This document shows, piece by piece, positions 1 to 5,384 of a stretch of 7,539 nucleotides of DNA. The stretch lies in the NCBI GenBank assembly GCA_021772845.1, contig JAJFLF010000132.1:1-7539 (forward strand), written 5' to 3'. Under the pieces are notes generated by a model. That model was not told the DNA's origin, did not search any database, and saw only the letters and a program-made list of their open reading frames with translations. The position numbers and the translations under genes are program-made. The DNA is from Mariprofundus sp. Lineage in GTDB: Bacteria; Pseudomonadota; Zetaproteobacteria; Mariprofundales; Mariprofundaceae. Within the stretch, counting starts at the first letter, position 1, and each line of letters opens with the position of its first letter.

Positions 1-8
1 TTTCCCAT

Positions 9-608
9 ATGAAAAAAGAACAACGCAAACGCATTGTTGATAGGCACCGCGATAGCCTTACACGTCATGGTCATCACCCCAATGCGCTCTACTGGAGCAG
101 CCAGGAGATTCAGGAGATTCGCTTTCGGGTGCTGGCCGAGATTGGCATTCAATGTGGTGATACGGTTCTGGATGTAGGGTGCGGATTTGCGGATTTGAAA
201 AGCTGGCTTGAAGAGCAGGGAATAATCACCCATTTTAGCGGCATTGATCTCTCCCCTGATCTGATTTGGACAGCACGCGAAAAACACCCTGATACTAATC
301 TGCTGTGTGGCGAGCTGTTTGATTTTGAATTTGAGCCCAAGTCGTTCGACTGGGTTGTCCTGTCCGGGGCCATGAATGAGCAGCTGCATGATAACGGTGA
401 ATACGCCCGTAAAATGATTGATTCGATGTTTGCCCTGTGTGGAAAGGGGCTGGCATTTAATATGCTGGATGCCCGTAAAATCAAAGCGCACGATCTGCAA
501 AGTGTTGAGCCTCAAGAGATAGTCGACTATTGCAGGGCTCTGTGTGCAGATGTGCAGATGCGAGATGATTACCTGCCCAATGATTTTACAATCTACATGC
601 GCCGATAA
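9..608 (+). CDS. Class I SAM-dependent methyltransferase, substrate unknown
   Basis: A 199-residue protein with a Rossmann-type SAM-binding core. Motif I is VLDVGCGF at about residues 53-60, the acidic end of strand beta2 is in GIDLSP (78-83, D80 expected to contact the SAM ribose), and FDWVVLSGA (113-121) sits at the motif IV strand. A basic N-terminus (residues 1-20) and a conserved-looking ALYWSSQEIQEIRF segment (26-39) precede the core. There is no signal peptide or membrane segment, so it should be cytoplasmic. The substrate cannot be read from the sequence. The start is uncertain: the ATG is only eight bases from the window edge, no Shine-Dalgarno is visible, and the reading frame stays open to the edge, so the protein could be longer. 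It is on the opposite strand to the his genes, and nothing suggests a role in histidine synthesis. Fold assignment is firm; function is not. Confidence 0.85.
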   Translation: MKKEQRKRIVDRHRDSLTRHGHHPNALYWSSQEIQEIRFRVLAEIGIQCGDTVLDVGCGFADLKSWLEEQGIITHFSGIDLSPDLIWTAREKHPDTNLLCGELFDFEFEPKSFDWVVLSGAMNEQLHDNGEYARKMIDSMFALCGKGLAFNMLDARKIKAHDLQSVEPQEIVDYCRALCADVQMRDDYLPNDFTIYMRR

Positions 609-629
609 TGTTTCTTATGGTGGTCAGTT

Positions 630-666
630 TTGAGCGAAATCGGATCATGATAAATAGGGCGCTCAA
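630..666. repeat. 7-bp inverted repeat between the methyltransferase and the flagellar-like gene
   Basis: TTGAGCG at 630-636 is matched perfectly by CGCTCAA at 660-666, with 23 bases between that include the small palindrome ATCATGAT. No T-run follows on either strand, so it does not look like a classical intrinsic terminator. It could be a weak hairpin at the methyltransferase mRNA end or a protein-binding dyad just upstream of the sigma-28 promoter. A chance occurrence is possible. Confidence 0.35.
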
Positions 667-677
667 GAGTTAGCTAT

Positions 678-704
678 TTAAGTTCCAGGTTTTTCTTCCG
701 ATAA
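678..704 (+). promoter_or_regulatory. Sigma-28 (FliA) flagellar promoter
   Basis: TTAAGTTC (678-685), exactly 11 bases, then TCCGATAA (697-704). The enterobacterial FliA consensus is TAAAGTTT-N11-GCCGATAA, so the match is 6/8 and 7/8 with exact spacing. Transcription would start near 711, giving a short leader that carries the ribosome binding site for the ATG at 734. Its position directly before a flagellar-rod-like gene supports it independently. Confidence 0.72.
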
Positions 705-722
705 AGGCTATGTTATTAATAA

Positions 723-728
723 AAGGAG
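723..728 (+). promoter_or_regulatory. Ribosome binding site that fixes the start of the flagellar-like gene
   Basis: AAGGAG lies five bases before the ATG at 734. It selects this ATG over the in-frame ATG at 710, which would lie at or before the predicted sigma-28 transcription start. Confidence 0.8.
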
Positions 729-733
729 ACGTG

Positions 734-1048
734 ATGCAAGTTAAAGCAAATCTTATTGCAATCAGCAACGCATCAAAGTCACAAGAAGTGTCGGCGAATA
801 ATATTGCCAATGTTAATACGGATGGTTTTAAAGCCAGTAGGGCAGTGCAAACAGGGGATAAAATAAATATCAGCCCTGAAGCGCGTGCCGCTATGCAAAA
901 TACAGCAGGCCAATCAATGTCTACGACAGAACCCGCTCAGGACATGGTTAAGATGACCGTGGATCAAAGAGCACTCGAAGCCAACGTCAAAGCCATCCAA
1001 ACCCAGGATGAGATGAACAAAGCACGCATGGATCTAAAAAAGGGTTAA
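734..1048 (+). CDS. Mini flagellar basal-body rod (FlgC-like) protein
   Basis: A 104-residue protein built from the two conserved ends of rod/hook proteins. Residues about 1-35 hold the rod signature (SANNIANVNTDGFKAS, cf. the 'S.NIAN..T.GFK' motif of FlgB/FlgC/FlgG/FlgE). Residues about 68-104 match the C-terminal helix typical of FlgC and FlgG (DMVKMTVDQRALEANVKAIQ). True FlgC is about 135-150 residues and FlgG about 260, so here only a short linker of some 35 residues joins the two ends. Such ends form a coiled coil in the axial structure. There is no N-terminal signal peptide, as expected for type III-exported rod proteins. The start at 734 is chosen from the ribosome binding site and promoter position. 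No other flagellar gene is visible. It could be an accessory or orphan rod-family protein; calling it FlgC itself would be too strong. Confidence 0.75.
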   Translation: MQVKANLIAISNASKSQEVSANNIANVNTDGFKASRAVQTGDKINISPEARAAMQNTAGQSMSTTEPAQDMVKMTVDQRALEANVKAIQTQDEMNKARMDLKKG

Positions 1049-1068
1049 GCAATCTGAATGCTGTTTTT
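1048..1068 (+). terminator. Weak intrinsic terminator candidate after the flagellar-like gene
   Basis: AGCA (1048-1051) and TGCT (1059-1062) form a 4-bp stem with a 7-base loop, followed by GTTTTT. The stem begins in the stop codon. The placement is right but the stem is short. Confidence 0.3.
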
Positions 1069-1101
1069 AGTTCTTTGCTGTATTCAGTGTTATTCGTGAG
1101 T

Positions 1102-1136
1102 AAATAAGAAAGAAACCCTAGTTTAGTGTCAGGGCC
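1102..1136 (-). terminator. Weak intrinsic terminator candidate after hisF
   Basis: Read on the minus strand, CCCT (1134-1131) pairs with AGGG (1119-1116), extendable by G-T pairs on both sides. A pyrimidine-rich tail follows (TTTCTTTCTTATTT, 1115-1102). It lies about 20 bases past the hisF stop, where the operon would be expected to end before the converging gene. The stem is weak. Confidence 0.35.
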
Positions 1137-1155
1137 TCTTGATTCTTGTTATGCG

Positions 1156-1911
1156 TTAAAGGCGGACCGGGATACCTTTTTTAGCCAGGTATGCTTTGCT
1201 TTCAGCAATGGTGAATGTGCCGAAATGGAAGATAGATGCAGCCAGTACTGCATCAGCTTTGCCTTCGGTTAATCCGTCGGCAAGGTGTTCCAATGTGCCA
1301 ACACCACCAGAGGCAATCACATTGGCAGTTACAGCAGCAGATACAGCGCGTGTAAGCGGGATGTCGTAGCCATTTTTGGTGCCATCGGCATCCATGCTCG
1401 TTAGCAGGATTTCACCGGCACCATAATCAGACATACGTTTAGCCCAATCGACTGCATTGATGCCAGTAGGTTTGCGGCCACCGTGGGTGAAACATTCCCA
1501 GTGATTATCGACAGATTTAGCATCTACTGCCACTACAATCGTGGATGAACCGAAACGTTCAGCAGCTTCTTTGACCAGTTCAGGTGTAAAGATGGCAGCA
1601 GTATTGATCGATACTTTATCGGCACCGGCATGTAACAGGTTTTCGATATCAGAGAGTGCTTTCACACCACCACCAACAGTAAGTGGCATAAAGACATGCT
1701 CGGCTACTTCGGTGACCATATGATAGAGCGTGTCGCGGCTTTCATGGCTGGCACGGATATCCAGGAAGGTAAGCTCATCAGCACCCTGTTCATCATATTT
1801 GATGGCGGCTTCAACCGGATCACCTGCATCAATGATGTCGACGAACTGAACACCTTTGACTACGCGGCCATGCGCAACATCCAGGCAGGGGATAATACGT
1901 TTGCTAAGCAT
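1156..1911 (-). CDS. hisF: Imidazole glycerol phosphate synthase, cyclase subunit HisF
   Basis: HisF closes the imidazole ring: it uses ammonia delivered from HisH to turn PRFAR into imidazoleglycerol-phosphate and AICAR. The 251 residues are full family length for this (beta/alpha)8 barrel. The two catalytic aspartates are present: D11 in IIPCLD near the N-terminus and D130 in VVAVDAK. Phosphate-binding loops are recognisable (LTVGGGVK around 77-84, IASGGVG near residue 200), and the LTSMDADGTKNGYD segment is typical. The ATG overlaps the hisA stop as TAATG, so translation is probably coupled to hisA. Its amidotransferase partner hisH lies about 2.2 kb upstream, separated by the cytochrome gene and hisA. 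Nothing looks damaged. Confidence 0.98.
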   Translation of the reverse strand: MLSKRIIPCLDVAHGRVVKGVQFVDIIDAGDPVEAAIKYDEQGADELTFLDIRASHESRDTLYHMVTEVAEHVFMPLTVGGGVKALSDIENLLHAGADKVSINTAAIFTPELVKEAAERFGSSTIVVAVDAKSVDNHWECFTHGGRKPTGINAVDWAKRMSDYGAGEILLTSMDADGTKNGYDIPLTRAVSAAVTANVIASGGVGTLEHLADGLTEGKADAVLAASIFHFGTFTIAESKAYLAKKGIPVRL

Positions 1912-2651
1912 TAACCCAGAACCTTCATTGCTGCTGCAAAATCAATACTATTTTCATAAATAGCACGGCCTGTAATCGCACCACAAATGCCATCTTTTAC
2001 ATGCACAGCACAGGCTGTGACATCGTCCATTTTAGCCACACCACCGGATACAATAACAGGAATCGAAATTGCTTTGGCAAGATTGACGGTCTCAGGAATG
2101 TTCGGGCCGGTCATCATGCCGTCACGGGCAATATCGGTATAAATAATCGATGCAACACCGGCATCCTCAAATTTAAGAGCCAGATCAATTGCACTTACAT
2201 CAGTCACATCATCCCAACCGTGTACTGCAACCATGCCACCTTTTGCATCGATACCGACACAGATCTGACCGGGGAACGCTTTGCATGCTTCTTCAACCAA
2301 AGCTGGGTTAGAAACAGCAATAGAGCCTAAGATCACGCGCTGAATGCCGAGGTTAAGGGTTGCTTCGATCATGGAGAGATCACGCAGACCACCACCAAGT
2401 TGCACAGGGATAGTCATTTCTGCACAGATAGCGCGAATTGCATCCTGATTGGCTGGTTTGCCAGCAAATGCGCCATCGAGATCTACAACATGCAGACGTT
2501 TGGCGCCTAGTGTCTGCCAGTGGGCAGCCATGGCAGCAGGATTATCACCATAATCGGTGGCGTCATCCATGCGGCCCTGTTTCAGTCGTACGCAGTGGCC
2601 ACCTTTCAAATCAATAGCGGGAATGAGTTCAAATGGGTTCGTGTTTTTCAT
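1911..2651 (-). CDS. hisA: Phosphoribosylformimino-AICAR ribotide isomerase HisA
   Basis: HisA performs the Amadori isomerisation of ProFAR to PRFAR, the substrate of HisH-HisF. It is a (beta/alpha)8 barrel of 246 residues from the chosen start, the normal length. The catalytic aspartates are D14 in LIPAIDLKGG and D177 in YTDIARDGM. The phosphate-binding loops VQLGGGLR (83-90) and VSGGVA (201-206) are intact. I chose the ATG at 2651 (MKNTNPFEL) because homologues begin a few residues before 'IPAIDL'. The upstream in-frame ATG at 2696 would add 15 unrelated residues and falls in the loop of a predicted terminator hairpin. No clear Shine-Dalgarno precedes 2651, but a TATAAT box lies about 17 bases upstream, so transcription may start very close to the ATG. 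Confidence 0.95.
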   Translation of the reverse strand: MKNTNPFELIPAIDLKGGHCVRLKQGRMDDATDYGDNPAAMAAHWQTLGAKRLHVVDLDGAFAGKPANQDAIRAICAEMTIPVQLGGGLRDLSMIEATLNLGIQRVILGSIAVSNPALVEEACKAFPGQICVGIDAKGGMVAVHGWDDVTDVSAIDLALKFEDAGVASIIYTDIARDGMMTGPNIPETVNLAKAISIPVIVSGGVAKMDDVTACAVHVKDGICGAITGRAIYENSIDFAAAMKVLG

Positions 2652-2667
2652 GCGCGCAATGATGACG

Positions 2668-2673
2668 ATTATA
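2668..2673 (-). promoter_or_regulatory. Possible -10 box of an internal hisA-hisF promoter
   Basis: A perfect TATAAT reads on the minus strand at 2673-2668, just past the hairpin that follows the cytochrome gene. No good -35 is seen at 16-18 bp spacing (TTGCGG lies at about 14 bp). If real, transcripts would start about 10 bases before the hisA ATG, giving an almost leaderless mRNA. Confidence 0.35.
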
Positions 2674-2712
2674 AACGAGAAATGCACCCGCAACATGAAG
2701 TCGCGAGTGCAT
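2671..2712 (-). terminator. Strong hairpin and U-rich tail after the cytochrome gene
   Basis: On the minus strand ATGCACTCGCGAC (2712-2700) pairs with GTTGCGGGTGCAT (2694-2682). This is a 13-bp stem with two G-T pairs and the 5-base loop TTCAT, followed by TTCTCGTTTAT. It starts 28 bases past the cytochrome stop codon and ends about 30 bases before hisA. It most likely terminates or attenuates transcription between the two genes. Confidence 0.6.
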
Positions 2713-2740
2713 CACTACGGCATTAAATGATGAAATCCTG

Positions 2741-3841
2741 TTAGCTGTTCGTTTTACTCTTGCTAGATGCCTGTGCTTTTAGGGTGCGTAAAAAGGCCAC
2801 CACATCTTTGGCATCCTGACCACATACTTTTTTCGCTGTCATTTTCGTGATTGCATATTTATTTCCGGTCAGCTGTTTAATCGTTTTGCTGGGGTTGCAA
2901 ATCCATTGCGATAGTTTTTCTTCATCCCATGAGAAGTTGGCATTCGCCAGTGCTGCCCCATATTTATAGTCCTGAGATTTACCCGCCTGCTGACCGACTA
3001 CACCGAATAAGTTGGGACCGAATTTCTTTCCTTGGTTGGGTTCAAAGTTATGGCAGCGCTGACATTTTTGAGCCAGACCATGGCCTCGTTGAGCATCGGC
3101 GAAGGTATTTGCACTGGACAGTTTAACATTAGCTTTGGAATAGGTTTTTTTAACTTGTTTGCTGGCGCTGGTGTTGCTTGTCGATTGTTTTGCGATCTTC
3201 ACAGTGTTTGCAGTAGCAACAGGAGCACTTTCTTTCCCACGTTGTGCGTGCATGTTGGTGCTTTGATCAATGTTGTTTCCACTTGCTGCATTTGGTGTGA
3301 CCAGGTTAATGGAGAGAGAAGCGATCCTTTCTGCTTCAACAACTACTGCCAGCAATCTATCTGCCTTTAACTGACCAAGCATCGCTAATTTGGCATCAAC
3401 CTGATGTTGATCATCCAGCATGCGAATTTCTATAAGCGCTTTCTCTTTCTCAAGAAGAAGTGCTCTTGCATTCGATTGCTCCATGGCGGCTTTTAATAAT
3501 AACTTTCGGGTTGCAACTGCCTGATCATGTGTTGTTTGTGCCCAGCGGCTTCGCATGGCGGCATCTTTTTTTAAGACCTCTGATTCTTTTGTGGCGAGGG
3601 CAATGGCCTGTCTGACTGCTTCACGTTTTTGTTTTGCTGCTTGAAGTGCGACTACTTTATCGTCATCAGCTTTTTTGATGGCATCTCTGGCGTCAACAAC
3701 CTGATCAAGGGCGGCCTGGACCGCTGCTAATTTACTGACTGCCAAATCGGCAGACCGCACGCTGGTTTGATCAGCATTGTCTCCGCACCCACTTAATAAA
3801 CCGATACATAATAAACCACTTACCCATGCAAACATCTTCAT
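2741..3841 (-). CDS. Lipoprotein: coiled coil fused to a C-terminal cytochrome c domain
   Basis: A 366-residue predicted outer-membrane or periplasmic-face lipoprotein. A lipobox signal ends at LLSGC (C19, with G at +2, which does not signal inner-membrane retention). Residues about 30-180 are rich in A, K, E, Q and L and almost free of G and P, consistent with a long alpha-helical coiled coil. A low-complexity S/T/N/K linker follows at about 185-245. Residues about 246-356 are a class I cytochrome c domain resembling the mitochondrial/c2 type: one CQRCH haem site (260-264), KKFGPNLFGVVG after it, and M334 in ITKM as the likely sixth haem ligand. The start at 3841 is chosen over 3892 because AGGAG lies six bases upstream and the signal peptide then begins at residue 1. 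The gene sits between hisH and hisA on the same strand but has no place in the histidine pathway. Electron transfer at the envelope is inferred; the partner is unknown. Confidence 0.85.
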   Translation of the reverse strand: MKMFAWVSGLLCIGLLSGCGDNADQTSVRSADLAVSKLAAVQAALDQVVDARDAIKKADDDKVVALQAAKQKREAVRQAIALATKESEVLKKDAAMRSRWAQTTHDQAVATRKLLLKAAMEQSNARALLLEKEKALIEIRMLDDQHQVDAKLAMLGQLKADRLLAVVVEAERIASLSINLVTPNAASGNNIDQSTNMHAQRGKESAPVATANTVKIAKQSTSNTSASKQVKKTYSKANVKLSSANTFADAQRGHGLAQKCQRCHNFEPNQGKKFGPNLFGVVGQQAGKSQDYKYGAALANANFSWDEEKLSQWICNPSKTIKQLTGNKYAITKMTAKKVCGQDAKDVVAFLRTLKAQASSKSKTNS

Positions 3842-3847
3842 TCGTAA

Positions 3848-3852
3848 CTCCT
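3848..3852 (-). promoter_or_regulatory. Ribosome binding site that fixes the cytochrome lipoprotein start
   Basis: AGGAG reads on the minus strand at 3852-3848, six bases before the ATG at 3841. The ATG at 3892 has no comparable site and would put 17 extra residues before the signal peptide. Confidence 0.8.
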
Positions 3853-3961
3853 GCAACACATCGTATGCCGCAATGCTAGAGTTGAGATTCAAATCGAATG
3901 TGACATAGATTACATTAGCCTATTTTAGAGTGGTGGCGACATTTTAATCTATCAAGTGTCT

Positions 3962-3970
3962 GTTATAGCA
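3962..3970 (-). promoter_or_regulatory. Possible extended -10 promoter for the cytochrome gene
   Basis: TGCTATAAC on the minus strand (3970-3962) matches an extended -10 (TGnTATAAT) with one mismatch, about 120 bases before the start codon. No convincing -35 is seen. It lies in the 259-base AT-rich gap between hisH and the cytochrome gene, where an independent promoter would be expected. Confidence 0.35.
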
Positions 3971-4062
3971 GGATTATTGTTATTAATGTGCGTAATGTTC
4001 TGTTCTGTATGTGTGAGAAATAGGGTACAGTGATTTGATTAAAAGCAGTATTTATTGCAAGT

Positions 4063-4101
4063 AGAGCCCGGCTATCAACCGGGCTCTCATGATTTTTTTT
4101 T
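4063..4101 (+). terminator. Perfect 9-bp hairpin with T9 tail next to the hisH stop codon
   Basis: AGAGCCCGG (4063-4071) and CCGGGCTCT (4079-4087) form a perfect stem with the 7-base loop CTATCAA. On the plus strand a T9 run (4093-4101) begins five bases later, so the T-run orientation fits a plus-strand transcript. On the minus strand the hairpin starts 13 bases past the hisH stop and is preceded by A9, but only a poor U-rich tail follows. It may still stop or stabilise the his mRNA. Direction of action is uncertain. Confidence 0.6.
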
Positions 4102-4736
4102 CAGGGTTTCCATTGCTGGAATGATTCCAGCATCGCCAGGCCTGCGCGTTGAGATTTCTCCGGGTGAAATTGCACTGCGACCACATTGTCATGCCCGATT
4201 GCCGCAGCAAAGGGGTGATCACCATATGAGCAGGCAGCCAATAGATGTTCAGGATTTACTGGAGTGCAGCAGTAAGAGTGCACATAATAGACTTGCTGAC
4301 CGGCTAACGGTGCAAGCACCGGATGTGTCTCTCTTTGTGATGAGAAAATAACATCGTTCCAGCCCATATGCGGGATTTTGAAACCGCGTTCAGGGTGATC
4401 TTCAGGGAAATGTTTTACTGTTCCGGAAACAATGCCAAGGCCGGGATATCGGCCAAACTCATAAGAGACATCCATCAGGATTTGCATGCCAAGGCAGATA
4501 CCAAGAAAAGGCGTACCTGCGGCCAGTCTCTCTTTGAGCGCTACATCCATGCCTGTCTCTTTAAGGGCTGTGGCACAATCACGAAAGGCACCTACACCGG
4601 GCAATACGATGCGATCATATGTTTTCAGCGCATCTGCATCAGAGACCAATTCAACCTGGCCTCCAGTTTTTTCCAAAGCTTTGGCAACAGAGTGTAGATT
4701 GCCCATGCCATAATTAATTAATCCGGTTCTTTTCAT
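4101..4736 (-). CDS. hisH: Imidazole glycerol phosphate synthase, glutamine amidotransferase subunit HisH
   Basis: HisH hydrolyses glutamine and channels ammonia to HisF. The 211 residues are full length for a class I glutamine amidotransferase. The catalytic triad is visible: C81 in the nucleophile elbow GICLGMQ, and H191 and E193 in FHPEKS. The oxyanion-strand region LPGVGAF (45-51) is present. The N-terminus GLINYGMGNLHSV is typical, so the ATG at 4736 is secure. A GGAG lies 11 bases upstream, a rather long spacing. hisB ends 60 bases before it. That gap holds a small hairpin (TAAAGC/GCTTTA) but no terminator, so hisB and hisH are probably co-transcribed. Its partner hisF is not adjacent. 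Confidence 0.98.
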   Translation of the reverse strand: MKRTGLINYGMGNLHSVAKALEKTGGQVELVSDADALKTYDRIVLPGVGAFRDCATALKETGMDVALKERLAAGTPFLGICLGMQILMDVSYEFGRYPGLGIVSGTVKHFPEDHPERGFKIPHMGWNDVIFSSQRETHPVLAPLAGQQVYYVHSYCCTPVNPEHLLAACSYGDHPFAAAIGHDNVVAVQFHPEKSQRAGLAMLESFQQWKP

Positions 4737-4796
4737 CGGGCTAGAGGCTCCTGCCGTGCACTGTGATTCATCATATAAAGCTTACTAAAGGAGGCT

Positions 4797-5384
4797 TTAC
4801 AGCGCGCCTTTAGTGGAGGGGATGCCGCTCTGACGAGGGTCATTTTCCACAGCCATGCGCAGAGCGCGACCAAATGCCTTAAAAACGGTTTCGATGATGT
4901 GGTGATTGTTCTTACCGCGCAGTGAATCGATGTGCAGGCTGATTCGGGCATGATTGGCGACAGCCTGAAAAAACTCTTTAAACAGATCGACATCAAACGT
5001 GCCAACCATCTCTTTAGGGAAATCGACGTGATATTCAAGGTCCGGACGACCGGAAAAATCGAGCACTACACGAGAGAGGGCTTCATCCAACGGCACGTAA
5101 GCATGACCATAACGTACGATGCCAGCTTTATCGCCAATAGCTTCACGTATGGTTTCACCCAGACAAATACCGATATCTTCCACCGTGTGGTGGGCATCAA
5201 TATCAAGATCACCTTTAGCATTAATCGTTAAATCAACCAGGCCGTGGCGGGCTATCTGTTCGAGCATATGATCAAGAAAAGGGATGCCGGAGTTCAGCTC
5301 AGCAATACCACTGCCATCGAGATTAATAGAGAGGCTGATTTGTGTCTCTTTGGTGTTGCGTTCAATACTTGCTACTCGAGTCAT
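4797..5384 (-). CDS. hisB: Imidazoleglycerol-phosphate dehydratase HisB (monofunctional)
   Basis: It dehydrates imidazoleglycerol-phosphate to imidazole acetol phosphate using a dinuclear Mn site. The 195 residues correspond to the dehydratase domain alone, without the N-terminal histidinol-phosphatase domain of the enterobacterial fusion. Metal-ligand motifs are intact: FLDHM (36-40), HHTVED (65-70) and NNHHIIE (159-165). The C-terminus PRQSGIPSTKGAL is typical of the family. The ATG overlaps the hisC stop as ATGA, and GGAG lies seven bases upstream inside hisC, indicating translational coupling. A histidinol-phosphate phosphatase must be encoded elsewhere. Confidence 0.98.
   Translation of the reverse strand: MTRVASIERNTKETQISLSINLDGSGIAELNSGIPFLDHMLEQIARHGLVDLTINAKGDLDIDAHHTVEDIGICLGETIREAIGDKAGIVRYGHAYVPLDEALSRVVLDFSGRPDLEYHVDFPKEMVGTFDVDLFKEFFQAVANHARISLHIDSLRGKNNHHIIETVFKAFGRALRMAVENDPRQSGIPSTKGAL

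Noticed and set aside
149..484. Minus-strand open frame of 111 codons inside the methyltransferase
   Set aside because: It lies wholly antisense to a gene with clear SAM-binding motifs and has no recognisable motif of its own.
710..733. Longer flagellar-like gene beginning at the ATG at 710
   Set aside because: This ATG lies at the expected sigma-28 transcription start and has no ribosome site, while AAGGAG precedes the ATG at 734.
2652..2696. Longer hisA beginning at the ATG at 2696
   Set aside because: The 15 added residues are not HisA-like, and the ATG lies in the loop of a predicted terminator hairpin.
3842..3892. Longer cytochrome gene beginning at the ATG at 3892
   Set aside because: It would place 17 residues before a clean lipoprotein signal, and the good ribosome site belongs to the ATG at 3841.
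4055..4351. Plus-strand open frame over the 3' end of hisH and the hairpin
   Set aside because: It starts inside the terminator-like hairpin region and runs antisense to the HisH catalytic His-Glu region; no ribosome site supports it.
4733..5038. Minus-strand open frame overlapping hisB in another frame
   Set aside because: HisB motifs are continuous in the other frame, and the overlapping frame has low-complexity, motif-free sequence.
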